A DNA stretch of 5,385 bases from an uncultured Sutterella sp. (GCA_905198475.1 CAJKCQ010000100.1:1-5385); one strand, 5' to 3'. Numbered from the stretch's first letter, positions 1 through 5,346 are shown. Numbers and translations: made by a program. The notes: a model not told the origin generated them from the sequence alone.

Positions 1-18
1 CCGCGAGGCTCAGCGAAT

Positions 19-45
19 CAAGAAGCTCCGGCCTTCAGGCCGGAG
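19..45 (-). terminator. Intrinsic terminator of the small exported protein gene
   Basis: A perfect 8-bp GC-rich stem (CTCCGGCC / GGCCGGAG, 26-33 with 38-45) closes on a four-base loop. Read on the minus strand it begins 8 bases after the stop codon at 54-56 and is followed by a T-rich stretch (CTTCTTGATT). The T tract is interrupted, so termination may be partial. On the plus strand no T tract follows, so it acts for the minus-strand gene only. Confidence 0.7.
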
Positions 46-53
46 AGTGATCA

Positions 54-428
54 CTAGCAGCCGGTCCACCCGCGCCGCACGATCCAGGGCTTCCCGGACT
101 GGTCCGAGAGCGACGTCTCCACGACGGGCACCTCGGCGCCGGGAAGGCGCATCACGCTCCAGCCGCCCTTCCTCCAGGAGACCACGTAGTAGTGCGCGCC
201 CGCGTCGTAGTTGCGCTTCTTCGCGTGGACGTTCATCTCGGCTCCGGAGAGCACCTCGCCCGTCACTTTGTAGCCGTGGGACCACGTGGCGTTCTGCCGC
301 TGGTACTTGGCGCACGCCTGGACCGGCGCGGCTTCGGCCGCAGTGATGACGGCGCTTCCCGCAAGGAGGAGGGCGGCGCAGAGGGTGAGGGGCTTGAGGA
401 TGGGCTTGAAGGCGGTGCTGAAAGGCAT
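54..428 (-). CDS. Small exported protein of unknown function
   Basis: This encodes 124 residues. I do not recognise the family. Residues 1-33 look like a Sec signal peptide: a short start with lysines at 8 and 12, a hydrophobic core at about 14-30, and an AEA cleavage motif ending at 33. The mature part of about 90 residues is polar and basic, rich in Tyr and Trp, with a YYVVSWRKGGWSVMRLPG stretch at 80-97 that suggests small beta strands. Its two cysteines (39 near the mature N-terminus and 124, the last residue) could form a disulfide in the periplasm. The ATG at 426-428 is preferred over the TTG just before it because GGAG lies 7 bases upstream (plus-strand 436-439). A -10-like TAGAAT lies at 456-461 (minus), without a good -35. 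A terminator follows the gene, so it is probably monocistronic. Confidence 0.7.
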   Translation of the reverse strand: MPFSTAFKPILKPLTLCAALLLAGSAVITAAEAAPVQACAKYQRQNATWSHGYKVTGEVLSGAEMNVHAKKRNYDAGAHYYVVSWRKGGWSVMRLPGAEVPVVETSLSDQSGKPWIVRRGWTGC

Positions 429-455
429 CAACGGACTCCGAGGGTTGTTCCTGAG

Positions 456-461
456 ATTCTA
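456..461 (-). promoter_or_regulatory. Possible -10 element for the exported protein gene
   Basis: Read on the minus strand this is TAGAAT, five of six matches to TATAAT, 27 bases before the ATG. The sequence 17 bases further upstream (AGGGCC) does not resemble a -35 box, so this is a weak suggestion. Confidence 0.25.
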
Positions 462-595
462 GTCGGATGAGGGTACCGGCCCTGCGCTAAAATCATTCTC
501 GACCGGCCGCCCGATCTCCAGGTGAGAGAGGCGGAGCCTCGTCAGAATCACCCATATATTGAGACGTCCGGCCGGTCCTTCCTCATTGCCGCAAG

Positions 596-629
596 CGGGT
601 CTGCTGCGAAACCCTTCGCCGCAGACCCG
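596..629 (-). terminator. Strong hairpin downstream of the DUF486 gene
   Basis: A 9-bp stem (CGGGTCTGC with GCAGACCCG), one mismatch, then 3 more pairs (GCG/CGC) close on an 8-base loop. It begins about 18 bases after the DUF486 stop on the minus strand. Neither side has a real T run, so it may be a transcript-end stabiliser or a factor-assisted terminator rather than a classical one. Confidence 0.4.
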
Positions 630-647
630 TCGTCATTTATGGGCGGC

Positions 648-1019
648 CTATTTCTGGAACGCGAACCAGACGGCGAGGATGAGGCAGATGAAGGCGGCGA
701 CGTGGTTCCAGGCGAGCCGCGTGCCGAAGAGCGTCATCGAGAAGACGGTGAACACGGTGAGCGTGATCACCTCCTGAATCACCTTGAGCTCGAGGAGCGA
801 AAAGGGACCCCCGTTGCCCTCGAACCCGATGCGGTTCGCCGGCACCTGGAAGCTGTACTCGAAGAGCGCGATCGACCAGGAGAAGAGCACCACGGCCCAG
901 ACGGGCCAGAAGCTGATCACCTTCATCTCCTGGAGCTTGAGGTGCAGGTACCAGGCGAGCGTCATGAAGACGTTCGAGACGAGAAGCAGACCGATGGTCG
1001 AGAGGCCTTTGGCGAACAT
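648..1019 (-). CDS. DUF486 (DMT-like) small membrane protein
   Basis: The 123-residue product is an inner-membrane protein that matches my memory of the DUF486 family (PF04342), often called 'DMT family protein'. It is a four-helix relative of the drug/metabolite transporter fold; the substrate is unknown. Helices are visible at about 7-25, 37-55, 80-99 and 104-121. The N-terminal LLLVSNVFMTLAWYLHLK (11-28) and the central FEYSFQVPANRIG (53-65) are the family's recognisable stretches. Length is normal for the family and the protein appears intact. The ATG is the only start that gives the expected N-terminus. There is no clear Shine-Dalgarno in front of it, the leader being C/G-rich, so initiation may be inefficient or SD-independent. 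It lies 139 bases downstream of the thioredoxin-like gene on the same strand, separated by a hairpin at 1085-1104. Confidence 0.85.
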   Translation of the reverse strand: MFAKGLSTIGLLLVSNVFMTLAWYLHLKLQEMKVISFWPVWAVVLFSWSIALFEYSFQVPANRIGFEGNGGPFSLLELKVIQEVITLTVFTVFSMTLFGTRLAWNHVAAFICLILAVWFAFQK

Positions 1020-1084
1020 GGCGGCGGCGCGGGCGCAGGGAGAGGAGTGTTTTTTGAGAAAAGCGATCGGGCCGGAAGGGCGGC

Positions 1085-1104
1085 TCCTTCACAAGGGTGA
1101 AGGG
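1085..1104 (-). other. Hairpin between the thioredoxin-like and DUF486 genes
   Basis: CCTTCAC and GTGAAGG form a perfect 7-bp stem with a 4-base loop, extendable by one G-T pair. It lies 54 bases after the thioredoxin-like stop and 65 bases before the DUF486 start on the minus strand. No T run follows directly, so its role (attenuation, mRNA processing, weak termination) is open. Confidence 0.4.
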
Positions 1105-1158
1105 ATGCCGCCCCGCCGACCCGGGGCGCGGTGAGCGTTTGAAGGACCCGCAGGAGAA

Positions 1159-1491
1159 TCAGGCGGCGAGGCCCTTCTCGATGAAGTCCTTGAGTTCGCT
1201 CGGCGTCTTCACTTCAACAAGCTGGCCGTCGAGCGCCTTGCCGTTCTTGAAGATGATCATCGTCGGGATGTGGCCGACGTTCCAGCGGGTCTTGAGCTCG
1301 GGCGATTCGTCGGCATTGGCGGTGACGAACTTCATGCGGTCGCCGTAGACCTTGGCCATCGCGATAAGGAAGGGCTGCGCACGGCGGCAGTCGCCGCACC
1401 AGGGGGCACCGATGGTGAAGAGGACGGGTTTGTCGGCCTTGAGCACTTCGGCATCAAAGGTTTCGCCGTTGACGTGAATGAGTTCAGACAT
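1159..1491 (-). CDS. Thioredoxin-family protein with WCGDC active site
   Basis: This encodes a 110-residue single-domain cytoplasmic thioredoxin-fold protein, the usual length for the family. The redox motif WCGDC is at 31-35 (Cys32 and Cys35), after the buried strand VLFTIGAP (23-30). The cis-proline is in HIPT (74-77, Pro76), followed by strand TMIIFKNGK and a C-terminal helix from about 97. No signal peptide is present. Classical thioredoxin has WCGPC; Asp in place of Pro34 should alter redox potential and partner choice, so a specialised reductase is as likely as the main thioredoxin. The ATG at 1489-1491 is chosen over an upstream in-frame start because AAGGAG (1501-1506, minus) sits 9 bases before it and the domain starts there. 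Thioredoxins reduce ribonucleotide reductase, which is encoded 740 bases away, but in the opposite direction and separately transcribed. Confidence 0.9.
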   Translation of the reverse strand: MSELIHVNGETFDAEVLKADKPVLFTIGAPWCGDCRRAQPFLIAMAKVYGDRMKFVTANADESPELKTRWNVGHIPTMIIFKNGKALDGQLVEVKTPSELKDFIEKGLAA

Positions 1492-1546
1492 GGAGATGGA
1501 CTCCTTCGAATGACATCTGTTAAGGGTCGGCGCGCAGGCCCGGGAG

Positions 1547-1566
1547 GGAGGACGCACTCGTCCTCC
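1547..1566 (-). other. Hairpin in the leader of the thioredoxin-like gene
   Basis: GGAGGACG and CGTCCTCC form a perfect 8-bp stem with a 4-base loop, 55 bases upstream of the start codon on the minus strand. A TTGACC (-35-like) lies just upstream at 1568-1573, but I find no matching -10 at 16-18 bases, so the promoter is not resolved. Confidence 0.35.
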
Positions 1567-1621
1567 GGGTCAACCCGTACTCCGCGCAGTGAGATGGGTA
1601 CTTTACCGCGCGGCGGAGCGT

Positions 1622-1641
1622 TCTGCAGGCGCTCCTGCAGA
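1622..1641 (-). other. Hairpin directly after the DoxX remnant
   Basis: TCTGCAGG and CCTGCAGA form an 8-bp perfect stem with a 4-base loop, two bases after the stop codon of the DoxX remnant on the minus strand. It lacks a T tract. It may be the relic of the old gene's transcript end. Confidence 0.4.
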
Positions 1642-1643
1642 TC

Positions 1644-1853
1644 TCAGGCCTTCACGGTGCGGCGCATGCCGTCGAGCGAGAACGAGCCGCACCGGTGAAG
1701 AGGAGTGCGGCGAAGCCCACGAGGTAGACGTAGCCCGAGCCCGCGCTCCGAGAACGGCTGCTCCGCGCTCACGATGAAGAAGATCGTGAGGAAGGTCGCG
1801 AGGAGCGCCAGGGATGCGGCGCGCGTCCAGAGGCTGAGGCGCAGCAGAAGATT
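1644..1853 (-). pseudogene. DoxX-family membrane protein, truncated and frame-disrupted
   Basis: On the minus strand a 69-codon frame runs from just after a TGA (1854-1856) to a TGA at 1644-1646. Its start (LLLRLSLWTRAASLALLATF, then FIVSAEQPFSERGLG) looks like the third transmembrane helix of a DoxX-family protein. Its end (SFSLDGMRRTVKA) resembles the conserved DoxX C-terminus. Between them the frame is hydrophilic nonsense, but the neighbouring frame reads GYVYLVGFAALLFTG, the expected last helix. One extra base near 1733-1736 and one missing base near 1686-1690 explain this: the two shifts cancel. The N-terminal half of the family (normally about 130-150 residues) is absent, with an in-frame stop and no good start codon. 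I infer a decayed gene; sequencing errors could explain the two shifts but not the missing half. DoxX relatives are membrane proteins linked to thiosulfate or quinone redox chemistry, mostly of unknown role. Confidence 0.6.
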
Positions 1854-1884
1854 TCATAACGGAACTGCACCATTTCGGATAATG

Positions 1885-1896
1885 GAACGAGCGTTC
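1885..1896. promoter_or_regulatory. Palindrome GAACG-AG-CGTTC, possible operator
   Basis: A perfect 5-bp inverted repeat with a 2-base spacer lies upstream of the DoxX remnant and 345 bases before nrdA. Its shape resembles operators of TetR-family repressors, but no regulator gene is in view. It may be a leftover operator of the decayed gene. Confidence 0.25.
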
Positions 1897-2014
1897 AGCC
1901 GCAGCCGGCTCCATGAACCGTCTTTCCGTCGTCTTCGGGCGGCCTCAAAAAGCTATCAGCGGAGCCAAAACAATTTGTTTCATCTCTCGGAGGAGCCCGT
2001 TCTCCCCGGTGCTG

Positions 2015-2031
2015 CCGGGCTCGGCGCCCGG
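2015..2031. repeat. CCGGGC palindrome, first copy
   Basis: CCGGGC-TCGGC-GCCCGG forms a 6-bp stem. The same arms recur 56 bases downstream (2071-2085) with a 3-base spacer. As DNA they could be paired protein sites; as RNA, paired stem-loops. In such GC-rich sequence a chance origin is possible. Confidence 0.35.
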
Positions 2032-2070
2032 AGCGCCCGCGCGGCACCCCCGAAAGGGTCATTGCCCCGT

Positions 2071-2085
2071 CCGGGCGCGGCCCGG
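2071..2085. repeat. CCGGGC palindrome, second copy
   Basis: CCGGGC-GCG-GCCCGG, the second copy of the arms at 2015-2031. It lies exactly in the spacer of a possible weak promoter (TTGCCC at 2062-2067 and TAAGAT at 2086-2091, 18 bases apart), where a bound protein would block polymerase. Confidence 0.35.
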
Positions 2086-2121
2086 TAAGATCCGTGCCAC
2101 TTTTCTTGGCGCGCCCCCGAC

Positions 2122-2137
2122 CCACTACCCGTCGTTG
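2122..2137 (+). promoter_or_regulatory. Possible second, degenerate NrdR box
   Basis: CCACTACCCGTCGTTG keeps the left half of the box (CACTA) and part of the right half (GT). It starts exactly 32 bases upstream of the strong box at 2154, about three helical turns, the kind of spacing known for paired NrdR sites. The sequence alone is weak; the phasing makes it worth noting. Confidence 0.35.
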
Positions 2138-2163
2138 ATTTGACGATGAAGAATCACTATATG
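2135..2163 (+). promoter_or_regulatory. Sigma70-like promoter of nrdAB
   Basis: TTGATT (2135-2140) and TATATG (2158-2163) are separated by the optimal 17 bases, each matching the consensus at four positions. Transcription would begin near 2170, leaving a leader of about 60 bases. The -10 lies inside the strong NrdR box, so NrdR binding would block polymerase, which supports the assignment. Confidence 0.55.
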
Positions 2164-2169
2164 AAGTGA
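2154..2169. promoter_or_regulatory. NrdR box controlling nrdAB
   Basis: TCACTATATGAAGTGA is a 16-bp imperfect palindrome inside a longer perfect inverted repeat, AATCACT-N6-AGTGATT (2152-2171). It shares CACTATAT and GTG with the known NrdR box pattern (ACAC-TATAT-GTGT type). NrdR is the zinc-finger/ATP-cone repressor of bacterial ribonucleotide reductase genes. The site overlaps the -10 of the promoter in front of nrdA, as expected for repression when dATP is plentiful. Confidence 0.75.
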
Positions 2170-2229
2170 TTTCGAGACGATTCAACGACTTGCGGGCGCT
2201 GCGCGCCGATTCCGACAGGATTCACCCTC

Positions 2230-4005
2230 ATGACCGTTCAGATCGACACCTCGCGCGACGCGCTCTTCGACGAATTGGGCCTCATGCGCCTGCGCGAGAG
2301 CTACATGCGCCCGGATGAAAAGAGCCCGCAGGAGCGCTTTGCGTTCGTGGCGGAACACTTCGCCTCGAACCCCGCGCACGCGCAGCGCATCTATGACTAC
2401 GCGAGCCGCCACTGGCTCTCCTTCTCGACGCCGATCCTCTCCTTCGGCCGCGGCCGCCGGGGGCTGCCGATCTCGTGCTTCCTCACCTACATGGAGGACA
2501 GCGCCGAGGGGTTGGTGAACACGCTCTCTGAAGTCAATTGGCTCTCGATGCTCGGGGGCGGCGTCGGCATTCACGTGCGCATCCGCTCCGCGGACGAAAA
2601 GTCCGTCGGGGTGCTGCCGCACCTCAAGGTCTACGACGCCGCCTGCCTCGCCTACCGTCAGGGCTCCACGCGCCGCGGCTCCTACGCGGCCTTCCTCGAC
2701 GTGAGCCACCCCGACATCGTGCAGTTCATCGAGATGCGCAAGCCCACGGGCGACCAAAATATGAAGGCGCTCAACCTCCACCACGGCGTCAACATCCCCG
2801 ACGCCTTCATGGAGAAGATCGAAGCCTCGATGCGCGACGCCGACGCGGACGACACGTGGGAGCTCAAGCACCCGACGACGGGCGAGGTCGTGGAGCGCGT
2901 CTCCGCGCGCGACCTGTGGCAGCGCATCCTCGAGATGCGCATGCACACGGGCGAGCCCTACCTCATCTTCACCGACACCGCGAACCGGGCGCTCCCGTCG
3001 TGGTTGAAGGACAAGGGGCTCTCGATCCACGGCTCGAACCTCTGCACGGAGATCTTTCTGCCCACGTCGCCCGAGCGCACCGCGGTGTGCTGCCTCTCGT
3101 CGGTGAACCTCGAGCACTACGACGAGTGGAAGAACGACCCGCAGTTCATCCCCGACGCGATGGAATTCCTCGACAACGTGCTGCAGTACTTCATCGACCA
3201 CGCGCCCGACCAGATCCGGCGCGCCCGCTACTGCGCCATGCGCGAGCGCTCGGTGGGGCTCGGGGCCATGGGCTTTCACGCGTACCTGCAGAAACACGGG
3301 ATCCCGTTTGAGTCCGCGCTCGCGAAGTCGATCAACATCCAGATCTTCCGCCGCATGCGCGAGGCCTGCGCCCAAGCCGACGCGAAGCTCTGCGCCGAGC
3401 GCGGGGCCTGCCCCGACGCCGCGGACTCGGGCGTCGCGCGCCGCTTCTCCCACTGGATGAGCGTCGCGCCCAACGCCTCCTCGTCCCTCATCATGGGCGG
3501 GACGAGCCCCTCGATCGAACCCTACCGCGCGAACATCTACCGGCAGGACACGATTTCGGGCGCCTACATCATGAAGAACCGCTTCCTCAAGGCGAAGCTC
3601 GCAGAGCTCGGGCTCGACACCGACGCCGTCTGGGCCGACATCATCGCCCACGACGGCTCCGTGCAGCACCGTGAGGACATCCCCAAGGACGTGCGCGACG
3701 TCTTCAAGACCGCCCCCGAGATCGATCAGCGCTGGATCATCGAGCTCGCCGCCGACAGGCAGAAGTTCATCGACCAGGGCCAGAGCGTCAACCTCTTCTT
3801 CCCGCCCGACGTCTCAATCCCGTACCTTCACGCCTGCCACTTCCTCGCCTGGAAGAAGGGCCTGAAGTCGCTCTACTACAACCGCTCGGACAAGCTGCGC
3901 AAGGCCGACCGCGTCGGCGTCAAGGCCGAGCGGCGCCGCATTGAGGACGAAATCGACATGCGCGCCGTTGCGGACGATTCGACCTGCCTCGCCTGCGAAG
4001 GCTGA
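2230..4005 (+). CDS. nrdA: Class I ribonucleotide reductase, alpha (large) subunit
   Basis: This 591-residue catalytic subunit reduces ribonucleoside diphosphates to deoxyribonucleotides in the cytoplasm with NrdB. Aligned by eye to E. coli NrdA, the active-site cysteines are Cys83 (in LPISCFL), Cys272 (thiyl-radical Cys in SNLCTEI, with Asn270 and Glu274) and Cys287 (in TAVCCLSS). The radical-transfer tyrosines are Tyr549 and Tyr550 (SLYYNRS). The C-terminal shuttle is CLAC at 586-589. The substrate-specificity loop region is QGSTRRGSYAAFLDVSHPDI (144-163). The protein lacks the N-terminal ATP-cone of E. coli NrdA (761 residues), so dATP cannot switch it off through that domain. The ATG at 2230 has AGGA 9 bases upstream. 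The 32-base gap to nrdB indicates one operon, controlled by the promoter and NrdR box at 2122-2169. The gene looks intact. Confidence 0.96.
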   Translation: MTVQIDTSRDALFDELGLMRLRESYMRPDEKSPQERFAFVAEHFASNPAHAQRIYDYASRHWLSFSTPILSFGRGRRGLPISCFLTYMEDSAEGLVNTLSEVNWLSMLGGGVGIHVRIRSADEKSVGVLPHLKVYDAACLAYRQGSTRRGSYAAFLDVSHPDIVQFIEMRKPTGDQNMKALNLHHGVNIPDAFMEKIEASMRDADADDTWELKHPTTGEVVERVSARDLWQRILEMRMHTGEPYLIFTDTANRALPSWLKDKGLSIHGSNLCTEIFLPTSPERTAVCCLSSVNLEHYDEWKNDPQFIPDAMEFLDNVLQYFIDHAPDQIRRARYCAMRERSVGLGAMGFHAYLQKHGIPFESALAKSINIQIFRRMREACAQADAKLCAERGACPDAADSGVARRFSHWMSVAPNASSSLIMGGTSPSIEPYRANIYRQDTISGAYIMKNRFLKAKLAELGLDTDAVWADIIAHDGSVQHREDIPKDVRDVFKTAPEIDQRWIIELAADRQKFIDQGQSVNLFFPPDVSIPYLHACHFLAWKKGLKSLYYNRSDKLRKADRVGVKAERRRIEDEIDMRAVADDSTCLACEG

Positions 4006-4037
4006 GGCCGCTGCTCGTCAAACAAAAGGAATCCACC

Positions 4038-5030
4038 ATGACCGACAAGAAGCCCGCCGCGGGCGGTCTCCTCGAGGGGCGCGACTACTACAAGCCCTTC
4101 CAGTACCCCTGGGCCTACGAGGCCTTCATGCAGTCCGAGCAGATGCACTGGCTCTGGACCGAAGTCCCGATGATCGAGGACGTGAAGGACTATCAGCAGA
4201 AGCTCTCCGAGAGCGAGAAGGACTTCCTCACGAAGATCCTCCGGTTCTTCACCCAGGGCGACATCGACGTCTCGGGCGCCTACGTCAACACCTATCTCCC
4301 GCGCTTCCGACAGCCCGAAGTGCGCATGATGCTGTCGTCCTTCGCCGCGCGCGAGGCGGTGCACATCGCCGCCTACTCGCACCTCATTGAGACGCTCGGG
4401 CTCCCCGAGTCCATCTACAACGAGTTCCTGCAGTACGAGGCGATGGCCGCCAAGCACGACTTCTTCAACGAGGTCGAAAAGGACAAGGGCGACCTCGCCG
4501 CGCAGATCGCCGCCTTCTCGGCCTTCACCGAGGGCATGCAGCTCTTCTCCTCCTTCGTGATGCTCCTCAACTTCACGCGCAACGGCACCATGAAGGGCAT
4601 GGGGCAGATCATCGCCTGGTCGATCGCCGACGAGACGCTGCACACCGAGTCGATGACGAAGATCTTCCGCGAGTACATCAAGGAGAACCCCGAGCTCTGG
4701 ACCGATGCCCTCAAGGCCAAGATCTACGGCATCGCCGAGGTGATGGTCGACCTCGAGGACAAGTTCATCGACCTCGCCTTCGGCGTCTCCGAGATGAAGC
4801 GCCTCTCGCGCGAGGACGTGCGCGCCTACATCCGCTACATCGCCGACCGCCGTCTGATGGGGCTCGGCCTCAAGGCGATCTTCGGTACGGATGAAAACCC
4901 GTTGCCTTGGCTGGACGCCATGCTTGGCGTAACGCATAGCAACTTTTTCGAAAATCGAGTTGTGGACTACGCAAAGGGAGCGCTTACAGGTAATTGGGGA
5001 CAGGTTTGGGGTTGTGCTAAATATAGCTAA
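4038..5030 (+). CDS. nrdB: Class I ribonucleotide reductase, beta (radical) subunit
   Basis: This 330-residue ferritin-like subunit holds the metal centre and tyrosyl radical that start NrdA catalysis. By alignment to E. coli NrdB the metal ligands are Asp75, Glu106, His109, Glu165, Glu199 and His202. The radical tyrosine is Tyr113, in the E-x2-H-x3-Y arrangement, so a tyrosyl-radical enzyme is expected. Trp40 and Asp198 match the radical-transfer Trp48 and Asp237. Tyr311 sits 19 residues from the end, like Tyr356 of E. coli, so it may be the C-terminal relay residue. There is no ATP-cone. The start has AAGGA 7 bases upstream. The last 48 codons (4884-5027) have 23 G/C third positions against 47 of 48 in the preceding 48, although motifs such as NPLPWLDAMLGV and NFFENRV persist. 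The 3' end therefore seems to come from another source, yet the protein should still work. Confidence 0.95.
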   Translation: MTDKKPAAGGLLEGRDYYKPFQYPWAYEAFMQSEQMHWLWTEVPMIEDVKDYQQKLSESEKDFLTKILRFFTQGDIDVSGAYVNTYLPRFRQPEVRMMLSSFAAREAVHIAAYSHLIETLGLPESIYNEFLQYEAMAAKHDFFNEVEKDKGDLAAQIAAFSAFTEGMQLFSSFVMLLNFTRNGTMKGMGQIIAWSIADETLHTESMTKIFREYIKENPELWTDALKAKIYGIAEVMVDLEDKFIDLAFGVSEMKRLSREDVRAYIRYIADRRLMGLGLKAIFGTDENPLPWLDAMLGVTHSNFFENRVVDYAKGALTGNWGQVWGCAKYS

Positions 5031-5050
5031 ATCATAGGCTTAACCTCATT

Positions 5051-5079
5051 TTGATGATGTGATGAAGTAGTGCTATAAA
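5051..5079 (+). promoter_or_regulatory. Extended -10 sigma70 promoter
   Basis: TTGATG (5051-5056) and TATAAA (5074-5079) are 17 bases apart, and TGC directly before the -10 gives an extended -10 motif. Transcription would start near 5086. This is the best promoter match in the window. It drives a region without a convincing ORF. Confidence 0.6.
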
Positions 5080-5085
5080 CGCCGT

Positions 5086-5316
5086 ACTCCATGGTGTTCC
5101 AAGTCCATTCAGAAGTACAGACCACCATACAGATCACCACTTGCAAGAAACATTATCGCCTGAACACAGAAAGCCTGCCGAACCGACCAGAGGATGCCCT
5201 CGCGACCACCCCCATTAGCTGTTGCGCTCAAGCAACGCGCTAAGCAGGGAAGTCCGATCCTTGCCTTCTTCGGGCAATAAAAAACCACCTGCCGATTACC
5301 GACAGGTGGTTTTTTT
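5086..5316 (+). ncRNA. Candidate structured small RNA, family not recognised
   Basis: An isolated unit of about 230 nt lies between a strong promoter and an intrinsic terminator. Hairpins seen by eye: ATGGTG with CACCAT (5091-5096 / 5123-5128), GAGG-ATGC-CCTC (5190-5201), a 10-bp two-part stem TTAGC-T-GTTGC with GCAAC-GC-GCTAA (5215-5243), TTGCC with GGCAA (5261-5277), then the terminator. Stretches between them are rich in ACC and CACC, which could pair with G-rich Shine-Dalgarno sites; that is speculation. It does not resemble tmRNA, 6S, 4.5S or RNase P RNA as I remember them. A 50-codon frame begins at 5091, only about 5 bases from the expected start of transcription and without a ribosome site, so coding is unlikely but not excluded. 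Alternatively this is simply an untranslated leader or spacer of a mobile element. Confidence 0.4.
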
Positions 5317-5320
5317 ATTT
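5279..5320 (+). terminator. Strong intrinsic terminator, usable in both directions
   Basis: AAAAAACCACCTG (5279-5291) pairs perfectly with CAGGTGGTTTTTT (5303-5315), 13 bp around an 11-base loop, followed by a T-rich run. On the minus strand the stem also ends in six Ts. It can therefore end both the plus-strand transcript (candidate small RNA and nrdAB read-through) and any minus-strand gene stopping at 5347. Confidence 0.85.
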
Positions 5321-5346
5321 TCCGTTCTTTAGGGAACTGCCAAATA

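Larger units (their letters stand above)
1854..2229. other. Gene-free control region upstream of nrdA
   Basis: No reading frame on either strand here looks like a protein. The stretch holds a 12-bp palindrome (1885-1896), an AAACAA-T-TTGTTT palindrome (1968-1980), two matching CCGGGC/GCCCGG palindromes (2015-2031 and 2071-2085), a possible weak promoter TTGCCC-18-TAAGAT (2062-2091), and the nrdA promoter with its NrdR boxes (2122-2169). It is long for a simple operon leader, in keeping with complex control or with a decayed gene between nrdA and the DoxX remnant. Confidence 0.6.

Noticed and set aside
46..55. 10-bp palindrome AGTGATCACT at the end of the first gene
   Set aside because: It overlaps the stop codon and lies beside the terminator. 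A palindrome this short has no supporting context.
522..1100. Plus-strand frame opposite the DUF486 gene
   Set aside because: Charged, repetitive translation without motifs. The minus strand encodes a recognisable four-helix protein in the same place.
1270..1698. Plus-strand frame opposite the thioredoxin-like gene
   Set aside because: It is antisense to a gene with an intact WCGDC active site and ribosome site, and has no domain of its own.
1913..2143. 76-codon plus-strand frame upstream of nrdA
   Set aside because: No ribosome site, no recognisable protein features, and it overlaps the nrdA promoter and NrdR boxes.
2182..3669. 495-codon open frame on the minus strand opposite nrdA
   Set aside because: It is antisense to a clearly conserved gene. 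Long antisense frames are expected where codon third positions are almost all G or C, and its translation is low-complexity (Ala, Arg, Val, His, Glu) without domains.
3876..4937. 353-codon open frame on the minus strand opposite nrdB
   Set aside because: The same GC-bias shadow. It ends where the GC-rich part of nrdB ends, which supports the composition switch rather than a gene.
5091..5243. 50-codon plus-strand frame beginning MVFQVHSE
   Set aside because: Its ATG lies about 5 bases from the expected transcription start with no Shine-Dalgarno. It spans hairpins and has no recognisable motif. Kept only as an alternative under the candidate small RNA.
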